NCBI RefSeq assembly: GCF_001667035.1
Contig: NZ_LZIR01000127.1
Span: forward strand, 62,001-126,000
Reading direction: 5' to 3'
Origin: Mycobacterium sp. 852002-51057_SCH5723018
GTDB lineage: Bacteria; Actinomycetota; Actinomycetes; Mycobacteriales; Mycobacteriaceae
Length of the DNA stretch: 64,000 nt
The notes beneath the pieces are model-generated. The model had not been told where the DNA came from. It made no database searches and saw only the letters and a program-made list of their open reading frames with translations. Both the position numbers and the translations under genes were made by a program. Below, piece by piece: positions 33,028 to 41,517 of the stretch (position 1 is the first letter of the stretch; every line of letters starts with the position of its first letter).

Positions 33028-33897
33028 ATGCCGACCATCCACACCCGGGCGGGCCGGGTCGCCTACAGCGAACAAGGAACTGGGCCAACGGTTTTGCTGC
33101 TGCACGCGACGCTGCATGACCGACACGACTTCGACCCGATCGTCGATGCGCTGGCCCGGCGCTACCGCACCATCGCGGTGGACTGGCCCGGACACGGCGA
33201 ATCGGATCCCTTCGATGCCACGCTGGAGCCAAGCGCGCCGCTGCTGGCCGACGTGCTCGAAGACGTCGTCGACGGCCTGGGTGTGTCGCGCGCGGTGTTC
33301 ATCGGAAACTCGGTCGGCGGATTCGCCGCCGCGCGGCTGGCGATCAACCGTCCCGAATCGGTCGCGGGCCTGGTCCTGGTCAACGCGGGCGGCTTCGTAC
33401 CGCTAAATCCGTTGGTCCGCACGTTTTGTCGGGTGCTCGGGACGCCGGCGGTGTTTCGCCGGGTCGCTCCCCTGTTCGTCCGCGGCTACATGAAGGCCCA
33501 GACCGACAGCGACCGTCGACTCAGCCAACGCGCCACCGCGATGGCGAAGACGCCCGAAGGCGTCCGCGTCGGAACGGGACTGTGGCGAAGCTTCGCCACG
33601 CCCGGGCACGATCTGCGCGGCCGCGCCGCCGACCTGACTGCGCCCACGCTCATCGTCTGGGGCACGAAGGACATCGCCATACCGCTGCGCGCGGGGCGCG
33701 CCACCCATGGCGCCCTTCGCGGCTCGCGGCTCGAACTCCTCGATACCGGGCACGTCGTCTTCTCGTCGGATCCGGCCGGCTTTCTCGCCGCGGCAGAGCC
33801 GTTCTTGGAGTCGGTGGCCCCGACGGGCCGCGGGGTGTGCATTCGCGGTGGCGACACGCCGGCCGACCCCGCCCTGGGCGCACACCGAAAGCCCTGA
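33028..33897 (+). CDS. Alpha/beta hydrolase (Ser nucleophile)
   Basis: 289 residues. LLLHATLHDRHDF replaces the usual HG loop, DWPGHGESDPF follows, and the nucleophile elbow GNSVGGFAAAR carries Ser near residue 100. APTLIVWGTKDIAIP gives the acid and LLDTGHVVFSSDP the His. GAGAGGA upstream sets the start at 33028. Under the shared TetR-type operator. Esterase or C-C hydrolase; substrate unknown. Confidence 0.85.
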   Translation: MPTIHTRAGRVAYSEQGTGPTVLLLHATLHDRHDFDPIVDALARRYRTIAVDWPGHGESDPFDATLEPSAPLLADVLEDVVDGLGVSRAVFIGNSVGGFAAARLAINRPESVAGLVLVNAGGFVPLNPLVRTFCRVLGTPAVFRRVAPLFVRGYMKAQTDSDRRLSQRATAMAKTPEGVRVGTGLWRSFATPGHDLRGRAADLTAPTLIVWGTKDIAIPLRAGRATHGALRGSRLELLDTGHVVFSSDPAGFLAAAEPFLESVAPTGRGVCIRGGDTPADPALGAHRKP

Positions 33898-33993
33898 GCG
33901 CACAGTCACATCCGTGCCGCGCTCGCCACGGCCGCCGGCGCCGGCATGGTCGCCGATGCCACCCGGATCCTGAACCGGGCGGAGGCGCCGAGC

Positions 33994-34707
33994 TCAGTAC
34001 AGGGGTGACCAATCCGACGTGCGCAGCAGGCGGCTCTCCCACTGATCGCGATACTTCAGCGCCTCGAACATGTAGCTGCCGGGCGCGCGGTGCTCCGCCG
34101 GGACCTCCTTGGTCAGCAGATGGACCAGCGCGGCATAGTTGTTCGAGTCGTCAATCTTCTGCCACAACATGGCTTCTCGTCGGCGGGCGCTACCGTGCGC
34201 GACCTGGAAGCACGCCTGGATGTCGAGGATGCGCATCCGGGCGGGCGCCTGGGACAGCGGCCGGTAGTAGATGTCGTGCCAGGACTGGATGTAGTCGTCC
34301 AGCGGCGCGTCGGGCCAGCCGGTGTCTTCCATGAACATCGTCAACGGGTGCGTCTCACCGCGGGTCGGCACGCTCGCCAGGTCGACGGTCTGCAGCGGTG
34401 ACCAGGCGACGGGCAGCAACAGCTTGCCCGTGACTTCGTGGCGCAGGTCGTCCAGCTCGCGCATCCACGGCCGGAGGTCGCCCGTCTGCGCGCGTCGAAC
34501 CATGCTCTCCCACGCCGCGCCGTCGGTGATGCCGGTGATGGTGACGACGTTGTAGGAGACCCCGGTGCCGTGGGCGTGGTTGGTGTACCAGAGCAGGCGA
34601 GCGTTGTCTTCGGTTGCCAGCATCGGCATCCAGCCTTCGCGGTAGGCGGCTTCGAATTCGTCCTGCCGCGCGCCCACCACCTTGTGGGTCTCGTGAAGAA
34701 ACAGCAT
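33994..34707 (-). CDS. Conserved protein, paralogue of 36173-36871
   Basis: 237 residues. The N-terminal half (MLFLHETHKVVGARQDEFEAAYREGWMPML, then SYNVVTITGITDGAAWE) looks like a dimeric alpha-beta barrel of NIPSNAP type, and a second similar half follows. It ends LRTSDWSPLY, as its paralogue ends LRTSAWSPLY. Third gene of the operon 36871-33994, after the acyl-CoA ligase (21-base gap). No catalytic motif recognised; ligand binding or an oxygenase role is only a guess. Confidence 0.75.
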   Translation of the reverse strand: MLFLHETHKVVGARQDEFEAAYREGWMPMLATEDNARLLWYTNHAHGTGVSYNVVTITGITDGAAWESMVRRAQTGDLRPWMRELDDLRHEVTGKLLLPVAWSPLQTVDLASVPTRGETHPLTMFMEDTGWPDAPLDDYIQSWHDIYYRPLSQAPARMRILDIQACFQVAHGSARRREAMLWQKIDDSNNYAALVHLLTKEVPAEHRAPGSYMFEALKYRDQWESRLLRTSDWSPLY

Positions 34708-34728
34708 CGGCCCTCCCTGGTTTGCCGC

Positions 34729-36168
34729 TCAGGTCTCATCCAAGATCAGCGCGGCGAGCTCGCGGCGGTTGACCTTGCCGGTCGCGTTGTAGGGGATGTT
34801 CTCGACGATCGCCAGCCGCTCGGGCAGCTTGAAATAGGCGATCAACTCGCGGCAGTGCGCCCGCAGCTGCTCGAGAGTCACTGGGGCGCAAGCGACTACG
34901 GCCGCCCCCACGCGCTGGCCGAGCTCGTCGTCGGCGACCCCGGTGACTGCGACGTCGCTGACCGCCGGATGCGAGCGCAGCGCCTCCTCAACCTCGACCG
35001 GCCCGAACTTCTCTCCCCCGCGGTTGATGGTGTCGCTGAGCCGGCCGTACGGAAAGATGTAGCCGTCGGCGTCTCGGCGGGCGAGATCGCCGGTGTGCAG
35101 CCAGCCTTCGGTGACGTTTTGGGTGGTGTTCACCCACAACTCGCCGACGGTTCCGGGCGCGACGTCGTTGCCCGTCGCGGGGTCCACCACTCGCACCTCG
35201 ACGCCCGGCAGTGGCCGGCCGACGGAGCCGGCGCGGGCCGGATCCAGGTGATCGCCGGGCAGCAGGGTCGTATACGCCCCGAGCGTCTCGGTCTGGCCGA
35301 ACACGTTGGCGAACGCCACATGGGGAAGGGCGGCCATTGCCCTGCGCACCAACGTGATCGGCGCGGCGGCGGCCCCGTAGGCGATCGCGACCAAAGACGT
35401 CAGATCGGTGTCGGGGAGGTCGGGATGGTCGAGGATGCGCTGCAGCATCGTCGGCACCATGAACGTGGTGCTGACCCGATGTTGCGACACCAGCCGCAAC
35501 CACTCGCCGGCGTCGAACCGTGGCTGCACCACCGAGGTGTTCCCCGAATACAAACCCCCCAGCGTCCCCAGCGCGCCGCCGACGTGGAAGAACGGGACGC
35601 ACATCATCCCCACCGAGGGCTTTGCATCCGCCCGGAACGGAGTGGCCATTCCCTTGATCCGCCTCGCGAGCTGTCGCCCGGTGATCCCGATGGCCTTCGG
35701 AAGTCCGGTCGTGCCGCTGGTGAACAGCACCAGGGCTTCGCGGTCGGCGTCAGAGGCCGGCGGCGGTGACACCGCGTCATCGCCCGCGAGGTCGGACACC
35801 GTGAGCACCGTGGGCGCGCCCGCGGCGCGGAGCCGATCGACGTACGGCTCCCCCGCGACGGCCACGTCGGCGCAGCCGGCACTTCGCAACAGCCCGTGCA
35901 ACTCCGGCGGCGTCAGCGCGGGATTCATCAGCGCGGCCGCGGCGCCGACGCGTGCCGCCGCGAGCAGTGTTGCGATCGACAGCAGGCTTCCGTTGTCGAC
36001 GACCGCGACGCGCTGCCCCGCGATCACGCCGTGGGCGGCCAGGCGCGCGGAGCACCGCCGCACCGTCGCGGCCAGCTCGCCATAAGTGACGGAGCGCCCA
36101 TCGATGATCAGCGCGACCCGGGCCGGATCGCCGGCGGCGGCGGCGTCGATGATCGTCCCGGTGTTCAT
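34729..36168 (-). CDS. Acyl-CoA ligase (class I adenylate-forming enzyme)
   Basis: 479 residues, on the short side for the family. LFTSGTTGLPKAIGITGRQ is the P-loop (about 155), then FFHVGGALGTL, NVFGQTETLGAY, GWLHTGDLARRDADGYIFPYGRLSD and C-terminal YNATGKVNRREL with the catalytic Lys. Activates a carboxylic acid to its CoA ester. ATG 36168 starts 4 bases after the upstream paralogue. The substrate is not predictable; it is presumably shared with the two flanking proteins. Confidence 0.9.
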   Translation of the reverse strand: MNTGTIIDAAAAGDPARVALIIDGRSVTYGELAATVRRCSARLAAHGVIAGQRVAVVDNGSLLSIATLLAAARVGAAAALMNPALTPPELHGLLRSAGCADVAVAGEPYVDRLRAAGAPTVLTVSDLAGDDAVSPPPASDADREALVLFTSGTTGLPKAIGITGRQLARRIKGMATPFRADAKPSVGMMCVPFFHVGGALGTLGGLYSGNTSVVQPRFDAGEWLRLVSQHRVSTTFMVPTMLQRILDHPDLPDTDLTSLVAIAYGAAAAPITLVRRAMAALPHVAFANVFGQTETLGAYTTLLPGDHLDPARAGSVGRPLPGVEVRVVDPATGNDVAPGTVGELWVNTTQNVTEGWLHTGDLARRDADGYIFPYGRLSDTINRGGEKFGPVEVEEALRSHPAVSDVAVTGVADDELGQRVGAAVVACAPVTLEQLRAHCRELIAYFKLPERLAIVENIPYNATGKVNRRELAALILDET

Positions 36169-36172
36169 GGCT

Positions 36173-36871
36173 CTAGTACAGGGGTGACCACGCCGACGTG
36201 CGCAGCAGCCGGCTGGTCCACTGGTCACGCAGGTCCAGGGCGTCGTGCATCCACGTTCCCGGGGCGCGGTGTTGGGGGGGAATGTGGGTGCGGAGCAACT
36301 CGAGCAGTTGCTCCGGCCGTTGAATGCGCTGCATCAAGATGACCTCCCGGCGCAGATGGCTGCCCAGCGCGGGCTGGAACGCCGCCTGGATGGTCAGCAT
36401 GGACGACGGCCGCTCGAGGCTGCGCGCATAGACGTCGCCGCAGCGGTGGATGTATTCCTCGAACTTATCCGGATAGGGCCACATGGTGTCCTCCATGAAG
36501 AGGCACAGCTCGTGCTCGCGTGCGACGGTCGGCACCGCGTCGAAAGGCACCTCCTGAATCGGCGACCACGGGAGCGGCACCAAAAGCTTGGCATCGACCT
36601 CGTGGCGCAGGTCGTCCAGGCTGCGGATCCAGTCCCGCAGATCTCCCTGCTGAATCCTCCGCGCGAGCCGTTCCCATGCCGCTCCGTCCTTGACCGCGGT
36701 GATGGTGACGACGGTGTAGGACGGGCCACTGCCCTGCGCGTGATCGGCGTACCACAGCAGCCGGGCGTCCTCCCCGGCTCCCAGCATGGGCATCCAGCCC
36801 TCCCGAAACGCGGCCTCGAAGTCGTCTTCGCGGCGGCCGCGCACCTTGTGCACCTCGTGCATGAACAGCAC
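36173..36871 (-). CDS. Conserved protein, paralogue of 33994-34707
   Basis: 232 residues from GTG 36871 (behind GGGAGG): VLFMHEVHKVRGRREDDFEA, AAFREGWMPMLGAGEDARLLWY, SYTVVTITAVKDGAAWERLARR, LDDLRHEVDAKLLVPLPWSP and a C-terminal RLLRTSAWSPLY. Each segment has a clear counterpart in the gene at the other side of the ligase, so the two arose by duplication. First gene of the operon. An 8-bp hairpin (36892-36914) lies upstream in the leader. Confidence 0.75.
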   Translation of the reverse strand: MLFMHEVHKVRGRREDDFEAAFREGWMPMLGAGEDARLLWYADHAQGSGPSYTVVTITAVKDGAAWERLARRIQQGDLRDWIRSLDDLRHEVDAKLLVPLPWSPIQEVPFDAVPTVAREHELCLFMEDTMWPYPDKFEEYIHRCGDVYARSLERPSSMLTIQAAFQPALGSHLRREVILMQRIQRPEQLLELLRTHIPPQHRAPGTWMHDALDLRDQWTSRLLRTSAWSPLY

Positions 36872-37062
36872 GTCAGAGACCTCCCGACACGGGGCGCTCG
36901 CCCGATGAGCGCCCTCGATCAAGGGACGGTAACGCGACCAACCTTTCGGGTCTACGCCGGGTCTACATATGCCAAATTGAGCGCGGGCACCGACCTAGAC
37001 AGCCGACTTGAGAATCTGGTTTGCTCGACTCGGTAACGATGTTCACCGAGCGGAGTTCGCTG

Positions 37063-37545
37063 ATGGCCCGACTGAGTGTGCCGGATGGCCCCGGTGGCGA
37101 GGCCGCCATGATCTGGACGCTGCGGCCCCAGCTCGGCGCCATGGTCGAGCGGATGATCCGCGGCGCATATCAACAGAGCATCCTGCCGGCCGAGGAGCGG
37201 GAACTGGCCAGGATGCGAATCGCTCAGATCAACGACTGCGTGGCCTGCTCGGGTTTTCGCGCCCAGTCGGTTCTCGACGCCGGGGTCGCGCCCGAGCTCT
37301 ACGACAACGTCGCCGCGTACGCCAGCTACCCCGGCTACACGGCACGCCAGCGCCTCGCCATCGAGTTCGCGGAACGCTTCGCGACCGACCACGCGTCGAT
37401 GGACGACGCTTTCTTCGGCCGGATGCGCGGGTCGTTCTTCGACGAGGAGATCCTCGATCTCACGCTGTGCGTCGCGGTCTTCCTAGGCCTCGGGCGGTCG
37501 TTGACCGTGCTGGGCGTCGACCAGTCTTGTGCGATCGACGTGTGA
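37063..37545 (+). CDS. Carboxymuconolactone decarboxylase/AhpD-like protein
   Basis: 160 residues. An all-helical CMD/AhpD-type fold with CVACSGFRAQ (Cys-x2-Cys plus downstream acidic/His pattern) in the AhpD-like redox site, and ILPAEERELARMRIAQIN before it. Most CxxC members are peroxidase-linked reductases. ATG 37063 has GAGCGGAG upstream; ATG 37039 or TTG 37021 would extend it. Confidence 0.8.
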   Translation: MARLSVPDGPGGEAAMIWTLRPQLGAMVERMIRGAYQQSILPAEERELARMRIAQINDCVACSGFRAQSVLDAGVAPELYDNVAAYASYPGYTARQRLAIEFAERFATDHASMDDAFFGRMRGSFFDEEILDLTLCVAVFLGLGRSLTVLGVDQSCAIDV

Positions 37546-37573
37546 CCGCGCTTCAACCAACGTTAAGGATCCG

Positions 37574-38197
37574 ATGGACATCGCCTCGGTCGATGAATTG
37601 CTGACCACCACGCGCGCGGTCCGCAAGCGCCTGGACCTGAACCGGCCGGTCGGCCGCGAGGTGATCCTCGAATGTATCCGCCTCGCGATGCAGGCCCCCA
37701 CGGCCAGCAACGCCCAGGACTGGCGATGGCTGGTCGTCACCGACGCGGACAAGCGCGCCGCGATCGCCGAAATCTACCGCGGCGTCGGTGCCGAGTACCT
37801 TGCCTACGCCGCCAAGGACGCGTCCGATCCGCAGACCCAACGCGTCTACGCCAGCGCGCTGGCCCTGACCGACACGCTGGGCCGAGTTCCGGTGCATGTC
37901 ATCCCGTGCCTGGACAACCGCATCGACAATTCCAGCCTGCTGACCGCCGCGTCGGCGTGGGCGTCGATCATCCCGGCCGGCTGGAGCTTCCTGCTCGCCC
38001 TGCGCTCACGGGGGTTGGGATCGGTGTGGACGACGATGCATCTGGCCAAGGAGCAAGAGGTTGCCGAGCTGTTGGGCATTCCGCCCACGGCCACCCAGGC
38101 CGCGCTGTTCCCTGTCGCCTACACCATCGGCACCGACTTCCGGCCGGCCGCGCGGCCGCCCGTGGAGACCGTCACATATTGGGATACCTGGGGATAG
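37574..38197 (+). CDS. Nitroreductase-family FMN oxidoreductase
   Basis: 207 residues. TTRAVRKRLDLNRPV is the FMN-phosphate binding opening, MQAPTASNAQDWRWLVVTD the next family motif, and LALRSRGLGSVWTTMHL the C-terminal FMN contact. AAGGAT precedes the ATG. It follows the CMD gene by 28 bases and precedes the SRPBCC gene by 18, forming a likely three-gene redox operon. Confidence 0.88.
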   Translation: MDIASVDELLTTTRAVRKRLDLNRPVGREVILECIRLAMQAPTASNAQDWRWLVVTDADKRAAIAEIYRGVGAEYLAYAAKDASDPQTQRVYASALALTDTLGRVPVHVIPCLDNRIDNSSLLTAASAWASIIPAGWSFLLALRSRGLGSVWTTMHLAKEQEVAELLGIPPTATQAALFPVAYTIGTDFRPAARPPVETVTYWDTWG

Positions 38198-38215
38198 CCT
38201 GGTTGGAGCAAGCTG

Positions 38216-38710
38216 ATGCAGTCCTACACCGTGCGATTCCATGTCGACGCGCCGCCGAGGAAGGTGTGGCGGGTGCTTCATCCGCCGGCCCCGCCGGACG
38301 CGCCGCGGCCGCGGGTCCTCGAGTGGCCCACCGGCAGCATGGAGATCCTCAACGAAGGCAACGAAGCCGGCGAGGGCCTGGTCCGCACCTGCATCTTCGA
38401 AGTGCCCAAGTACCTGCTGACCGGTGGCAGGGCGCGGTCCTGGGAGACGGTGACCGAGGCGGAGCTCAACAAGCTGTCGCGGTACGTGGCGGTCGGCGCG
38501 CCGCTGTGGTCCCGTGCCGAGGGCTACCACCAGCTCGAAGAACAACCCGACGGCAGCACCGTGCTGACCTTCCACGAGACCTACCACGCCTACAACCCCG
38601 TGCTGCGCTTCTTCCTCGAACGTCCGGTGCACGCAAAAATTTCTCGCGACAACCTCAAGACGTACGAGCATGCGCTGGGCTACGCCGGCAAGGTGCGTCG
38701 ACTGACGTAG
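38216..38710 (+). CDS. SRPBCC (START-like) protein
   Basis: 164 residues: MQSYTVRFHVDAPPRKVWRVLHPPAP opens a START-like domain, followed by VRTCIFEVPKYLLTGGRARSWETV and a TVLTFHETYHAYNPVLRFF strand-helix part, ending in a C-terminal helix with ISRDNLKTYEHAL. A lipid or aromatic ligand is likely. Last gene of the group after the nitroreductase. Confidence 0.8.
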   Translation: MQSYTVRFHVDAPPRKVWRVLHPPAPPDAPRPRVLEWPTGSMEILNEGNEAGEGLVRTCIFEVPKYLLTGGRARSWETVTEAELNKLSRYVAVGAPLWSRAEGYHQLEEQPDGSTVLTFHETYHAYNPVLRFFLERPVHAKISRDNLKTYEHALGYAGKVRRLT

Positions 38711-38848
38711 GTCTTATGGGCCGCGCTCTTTCGTCGTGCCAACCGTGTCAGATGCCGAGTGCAGGCGGGCGAGGGACCCTACCGGTCCTCGGTGTGCGCG
38801 GTAACACCGATGTGAAATAGGGTGCTCGCCCCGGTACGCTGCTATTCC

Positions 38849-39304
38849 ATGGGGTTTAAGCTGCTCGCCGCGCGAAGTGCCGCCGCGGGTCTGCTGCTCG
38901 CGGGTTGGGCCGCGTCGACGGGTGTTGCCGCCGCCGATCCGGAGCCGGCGCCGCCGCCCGGGCCGAAGACGTCCATCGACCATGACGGCACGTTCGCGGT
39001 GGGCTCCGACATCGCGCCGGGCATCTACAGCTCGGCGGGGCCGGTCGGCGACGGCACCTGCTACTGGAAGCGGCTGGGCAACCCCGACGGCAACCTCATC
39101 GACAACGCGCTGAGCAAAAAGCCTCAGGTGGTGCAGATCGATCCCGCAGACAAGTCGTTCAAGACCTCGGGCTGCCAGCCCTGGCAGCTGACTCCCGACG
39201 CCACTCCACCGGCCAGTACGCCGCCCGCGGGTGTGCAAGGCACTCTCGGCATCCTCAACGGCCTGCTCGGCGGCCAGAACGGCCAGCAACCGCCCCACTC
39301 CTGA
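38849..39304 (+). CDS. Secreted protein (Rv1906c-like)
   Basis: 151 residues. Signal peptide MGFKLLAARSAAAGLLLAGWAASTGVAAADP, a Pro-rich linker and a compact domain (GTFAVGSDIAPGIYSSAGPVGDGTCYWKRLG; SFKTSGCQPWQL) with two Cys, then a Gly/Gln tail. The DIxPGxYxSxG pattern is shared by small secreted actinobacterial proteins. No Shine-Dalgarno; TACGCT (38835-38840) is 8 bases before the ATG, so leaderless expression is likely. Confidence 0.82.
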   Translation: MGFKLLAARSAAAGLLLAGWAASTGVAAADPEPAPPPGPKTSIDHDGTFAVGSDIAPGIYSSAGPVGDGTCYWKRLGNPDGNLIDNALSKKPQVVQIDPADKSFKTSGCQPWQLTPDATPPASTPPAGVQGTLGILNGLLGGQNGQQPPHS

Positions 39305-39323
39305 CGGGAGCTCGCTGCCTTTG

Positions 39324-40301
39324 GTGCGTAACGCGGGTGACCCGCAACCGGTCGTTGTGATCGGAGCCGGCGTCAGCGGGTTGACGTCGGCAATCTGCCT
39401 GGCCGAAGCGGGCTGGCCGGTGCGGCTGTGGGCGGCCGCAATCCCCCGGCGGACCACCTCGGCGGTGGCCGGTGCGGTATGGGCACCGCCGCGACCGGCC
39501 GAACGCGCCGCCGCGACGCTGGATTGGACGGCGTACTCGCTGCGGGTGTTCCGCGAACTGGCCGACGACCCCGATACCGGAGTGCGGATGGCGCCGGCGC
39601 TGGCCGTCGGCGACTTGACCGCCGAGGCGACGACGCCCGCGGCCGACCTGATCCCCGACCTGCGGCCGGCCGGCCCCGCCGACGTCCCCGCGGGTTCCGG
39701 CGCCGGCTTTTGGGCCACCGTGCCGATGATCGACATGCCGCACTACCTCGGCTACCTGACGCGGCGGCTGGCCGCGGCGGGCTGCGAAATCGAGGAGCGT
39801 CCGGTGCGGTCCCTGGCCGAGGCCGCCGGCGCCGCGCCGATCGTCGTGAACTGTGCCGGGCTCGCCGCCGGGGAGCTGGCCGGCGACGACACGGTGCGGC
39901 CGTTGTTCGGCCAGCACGTCGTGCTCACCAATCCCGGTCTGCGGCAACTGTTCTTGGAGATGAACACCGGCCCGGAATGGACCTGCTACTTCCCGCACCC
40001 CCAGCGCGTGGTGTGCGGCGGGATCAGCATCCCCGACCGCTGGGACACCACGCCGGATCCTGAGGTGACCGACCGCATCCTGCAGCGGTGCCGCCGGATC
40101 GAGCCGCGGCTGTGCGAGGCCGAGGTGATCGAGGTGATCACCGGGCTGCGTCCGGACCGTCCGTCGGTGCGGGTGGAGGCCGAACCACTCGGGGGCGCGC
40201 GCTGCGTTCACAACTACGGGCACAGCAGCAATGGCGTGACGTTGTCGTGGGGCTGCGCGCGCGACGTGGCTCGCCTGGTCAGCCAGCGGGAGGCGCGGTG
40301 A
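39324..40301 (+). CDS. aao: D-amino acid oxidase family flavoprotein
   Basis: 325 residues. VVVIGAGVSGLTSAICLAEAG binds FAD; AVAGAVWAPPRP, IVVNCAGLAAGELAG and a C-terminal GLRPDRPSVRVE with HNYGHSSNGVTLSWG are diagnostic of D-amino acid/D-aspartate oxidases, where the Arg binds the carboxylate. Matches M. tuberculosis aao (Rv1905c) and follows the Rv1906c-like gene as there. GTG 39324 chosen; TTG 39321 is adjacent. Its stop overlaps the next start (GTGA). Confidence 0.9.
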   Translation: MRNAGDPQPVVVIGAGVSGLTSAICLAEAGWPVRLWAAAIPRRTTSAVAGAVWAPPRPAERAAATLDWTAYSLRVFRELADDPDTGVRMAPALAVGDLTAEATTPAADLIPDLRPAGPADVPAGSGAGFWATVPMIDMPHYLGYLTRRLAAAGCEIEERPVRSLAEAAGAAPIVVNCAGLAAGELAGDDTVRPLFGQHVVLTNPGLRQLFLEMNTGPEWTCYFPHPQRVVCGGISIPDRWDTTPDPEVTDRILQRCRRIEPRLCEAEVIEVITGLRPDRPSVRVEAEPLGGARCVHNYGHSSNGVTLSWGCARDVARLVSQREAR

Positions 40302-41080
40302 GCATCGATTACGAGCTGCACGCCCACATCGCCACGATCACGATCAACCGCCCCGAGACGCGTAACTCGTTGGACATGGAACACTTCCGCGATCTGGCCC
40401 GCGCCTGGGCGGGGTTCCGCGACGACGCCGCCGCCTGGGTCGCGGTGATCACCGGCGCCGGCCGGGACTTCTGCACCGGGGCCGACCTGAAGAAGTTCAT
40501 CCCGGAACTCACGGGCGATCTGCCCAGGCCCCACGGGTGGAACAAGGATGACGCCATCCACGCCGTGCTACATCGCTTCCCGGTGTACAAGCCGATCGTC
40601 GCGGCGGTCAACGGAACCTGCGTTGCGGGCGGCTTCGAGATGCTGACCTCGACCGACATCCGCGTCGCCGTCCCCGAGGCGCGCTTCGCGGTGATGGAAC
40701 CCAAGCGCGGCCTGTTCGCCGGCGGCGGCAGCACCGTCCGGCTGCCGCGTCAGATGCCCTACGCCCTGGCGATGGAGCTGCTGCTGACGGCCGACATGGT
40801 GGACGCCGAGCGCGCCCTGGCCATGGGGCTGATCAACCGGGTGGTGCCGGCGGAACGGTTGCTGGATGCCGCCTACGACTACGCCGAGCGCATCGCGGCC
40901 AACGCACCGCTGGCCGTCTTCGCGACGAAGCAGTCAGCCGTCGAGGGTTTGGCGCTCGACCTGGAATCGGCGTACGACAACGAAACTCGGCACAGCGACC
41001 GGGTTTTCGAGACCGAGGACGCAAAGGAGGGACCGCGTGCCTTCGCCGAGAAGCGACCGCCGCGGTGGCAGGCCCGCTAA
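40298..41080 (+). CDS. Enoyl-CoA hydratase/isomerase family protein
   Basis: 260 residues, crotonase fold. ATITINRPETRNSLDMEHF and VITGAGRDFCTGADLKKF form the CoA-binding and oxyanion region, AAVNGTCVAGGFEML the second oxyanion loop, and ARFAVMEPKRGLFAGGGSTVRLPRQ carries Glu at the position of a catalytic acid. GTG start overlapping the aao stop, so coupled translation. Not part of the M. tuberculosis aao locus as I recall it. Confidence 0.88.
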   Translation: MSIDYELHAHIATITINRPETRNSLDMEHFRDLARAWAGFRDDAAAWVAVITGAGRDFCTGADLKKFIPELTGDLPRPHGWNKDDAIHAVLHRFPVYKPIVAAVNGTCVAGGFEMLTSTDIRVAVPEARFAVMEPKRGLFAGGGSTVRLPRQMPYALAMELLLTADMVDAERALAMGLINRVVPAERLLDAAYDYAERIAANAPLAVFATKQSAVEGLALDLESAYDNETRHSDRVFETEDAKEGPRAFAEKRPPRWQAR

Positions 41081-41094
41081 AGATTTTGGCGATC

Positions 41095-41487
41095 TCAGGC
41101 GCGCGTCACGTCACGAATTACCAGCGACAGCACCCAGCTCACGATGGACAACGCGATGGCGGCCCAGATCGCCGTCCACCAGAAGTGGTCGATCTGCAGC
41201 CCCCAGTGAGTCGTGTGGGCGGTGATCCACGCGGTGATCCACAACATCAACGCGTTGATCACGACGTGGATCAGGCCAAGGGTCAGGATGTACAGCGGGA
41301 TCGACAAGATCTGGACGATCGGCTTGATGAATGCGTTGACCAGACCGAAGATCACGGCGACGACGAAGATGACGCCGACCGTCTGCACCGTGGTGTTGCC
41401 GCCGACGAATCTCATCCCGTGCATGAAGAGGGTGACGATCCACATCGCAAGACCGGTCAGCGCGGCGCGGAGCAGAAAAGGGCCCAT
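41095..41487 (-). CDS. Small membrane protein, phage-holin-IV/DUF-type (Rv1903-like)
   Basis: 130 residues with four hydrophobic segments: LRAALTGLAMWIVTLFM, VGVIFVVAVIFGLVNAFIKP, ILTLGLIHVVINALMLWITAWI and AIWAAIALSIVSWVLSLVI. The NAFIKPIVQILSIPLYILTLG signature is typical of the membrane family grouped with mycobacteriophage holins (PF04020). ATG 41487; an upstream TTG in frame is possible. Function unknown. Confidence 0.82.
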   Translation of the reverse strand: MGPFLLRAALTGLAMWIVTLFMHGMRFVGGNTTVQTVGVIFVVAVIFGLVNAFIKPIVQILSIPLYILTLGLIHVVINALMLWITAWITAHTTHWGLQIDHFWWTAIWAAIALSIVSWVLSLVIRDVTRA

Positions 41488-41517
41488 GCTCAACAGATCC
41501 TGCCACGCGGCAGCGGC

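Noticed and set aside
38789..38810. TCGGTGT-N8-ACACCGA hairpin before the secreted Rv1906c-like gene
   Set aside because: Seven-bp arms at this GC content are weak evidence; could be a terminator of the SRPBCC gene or chance.
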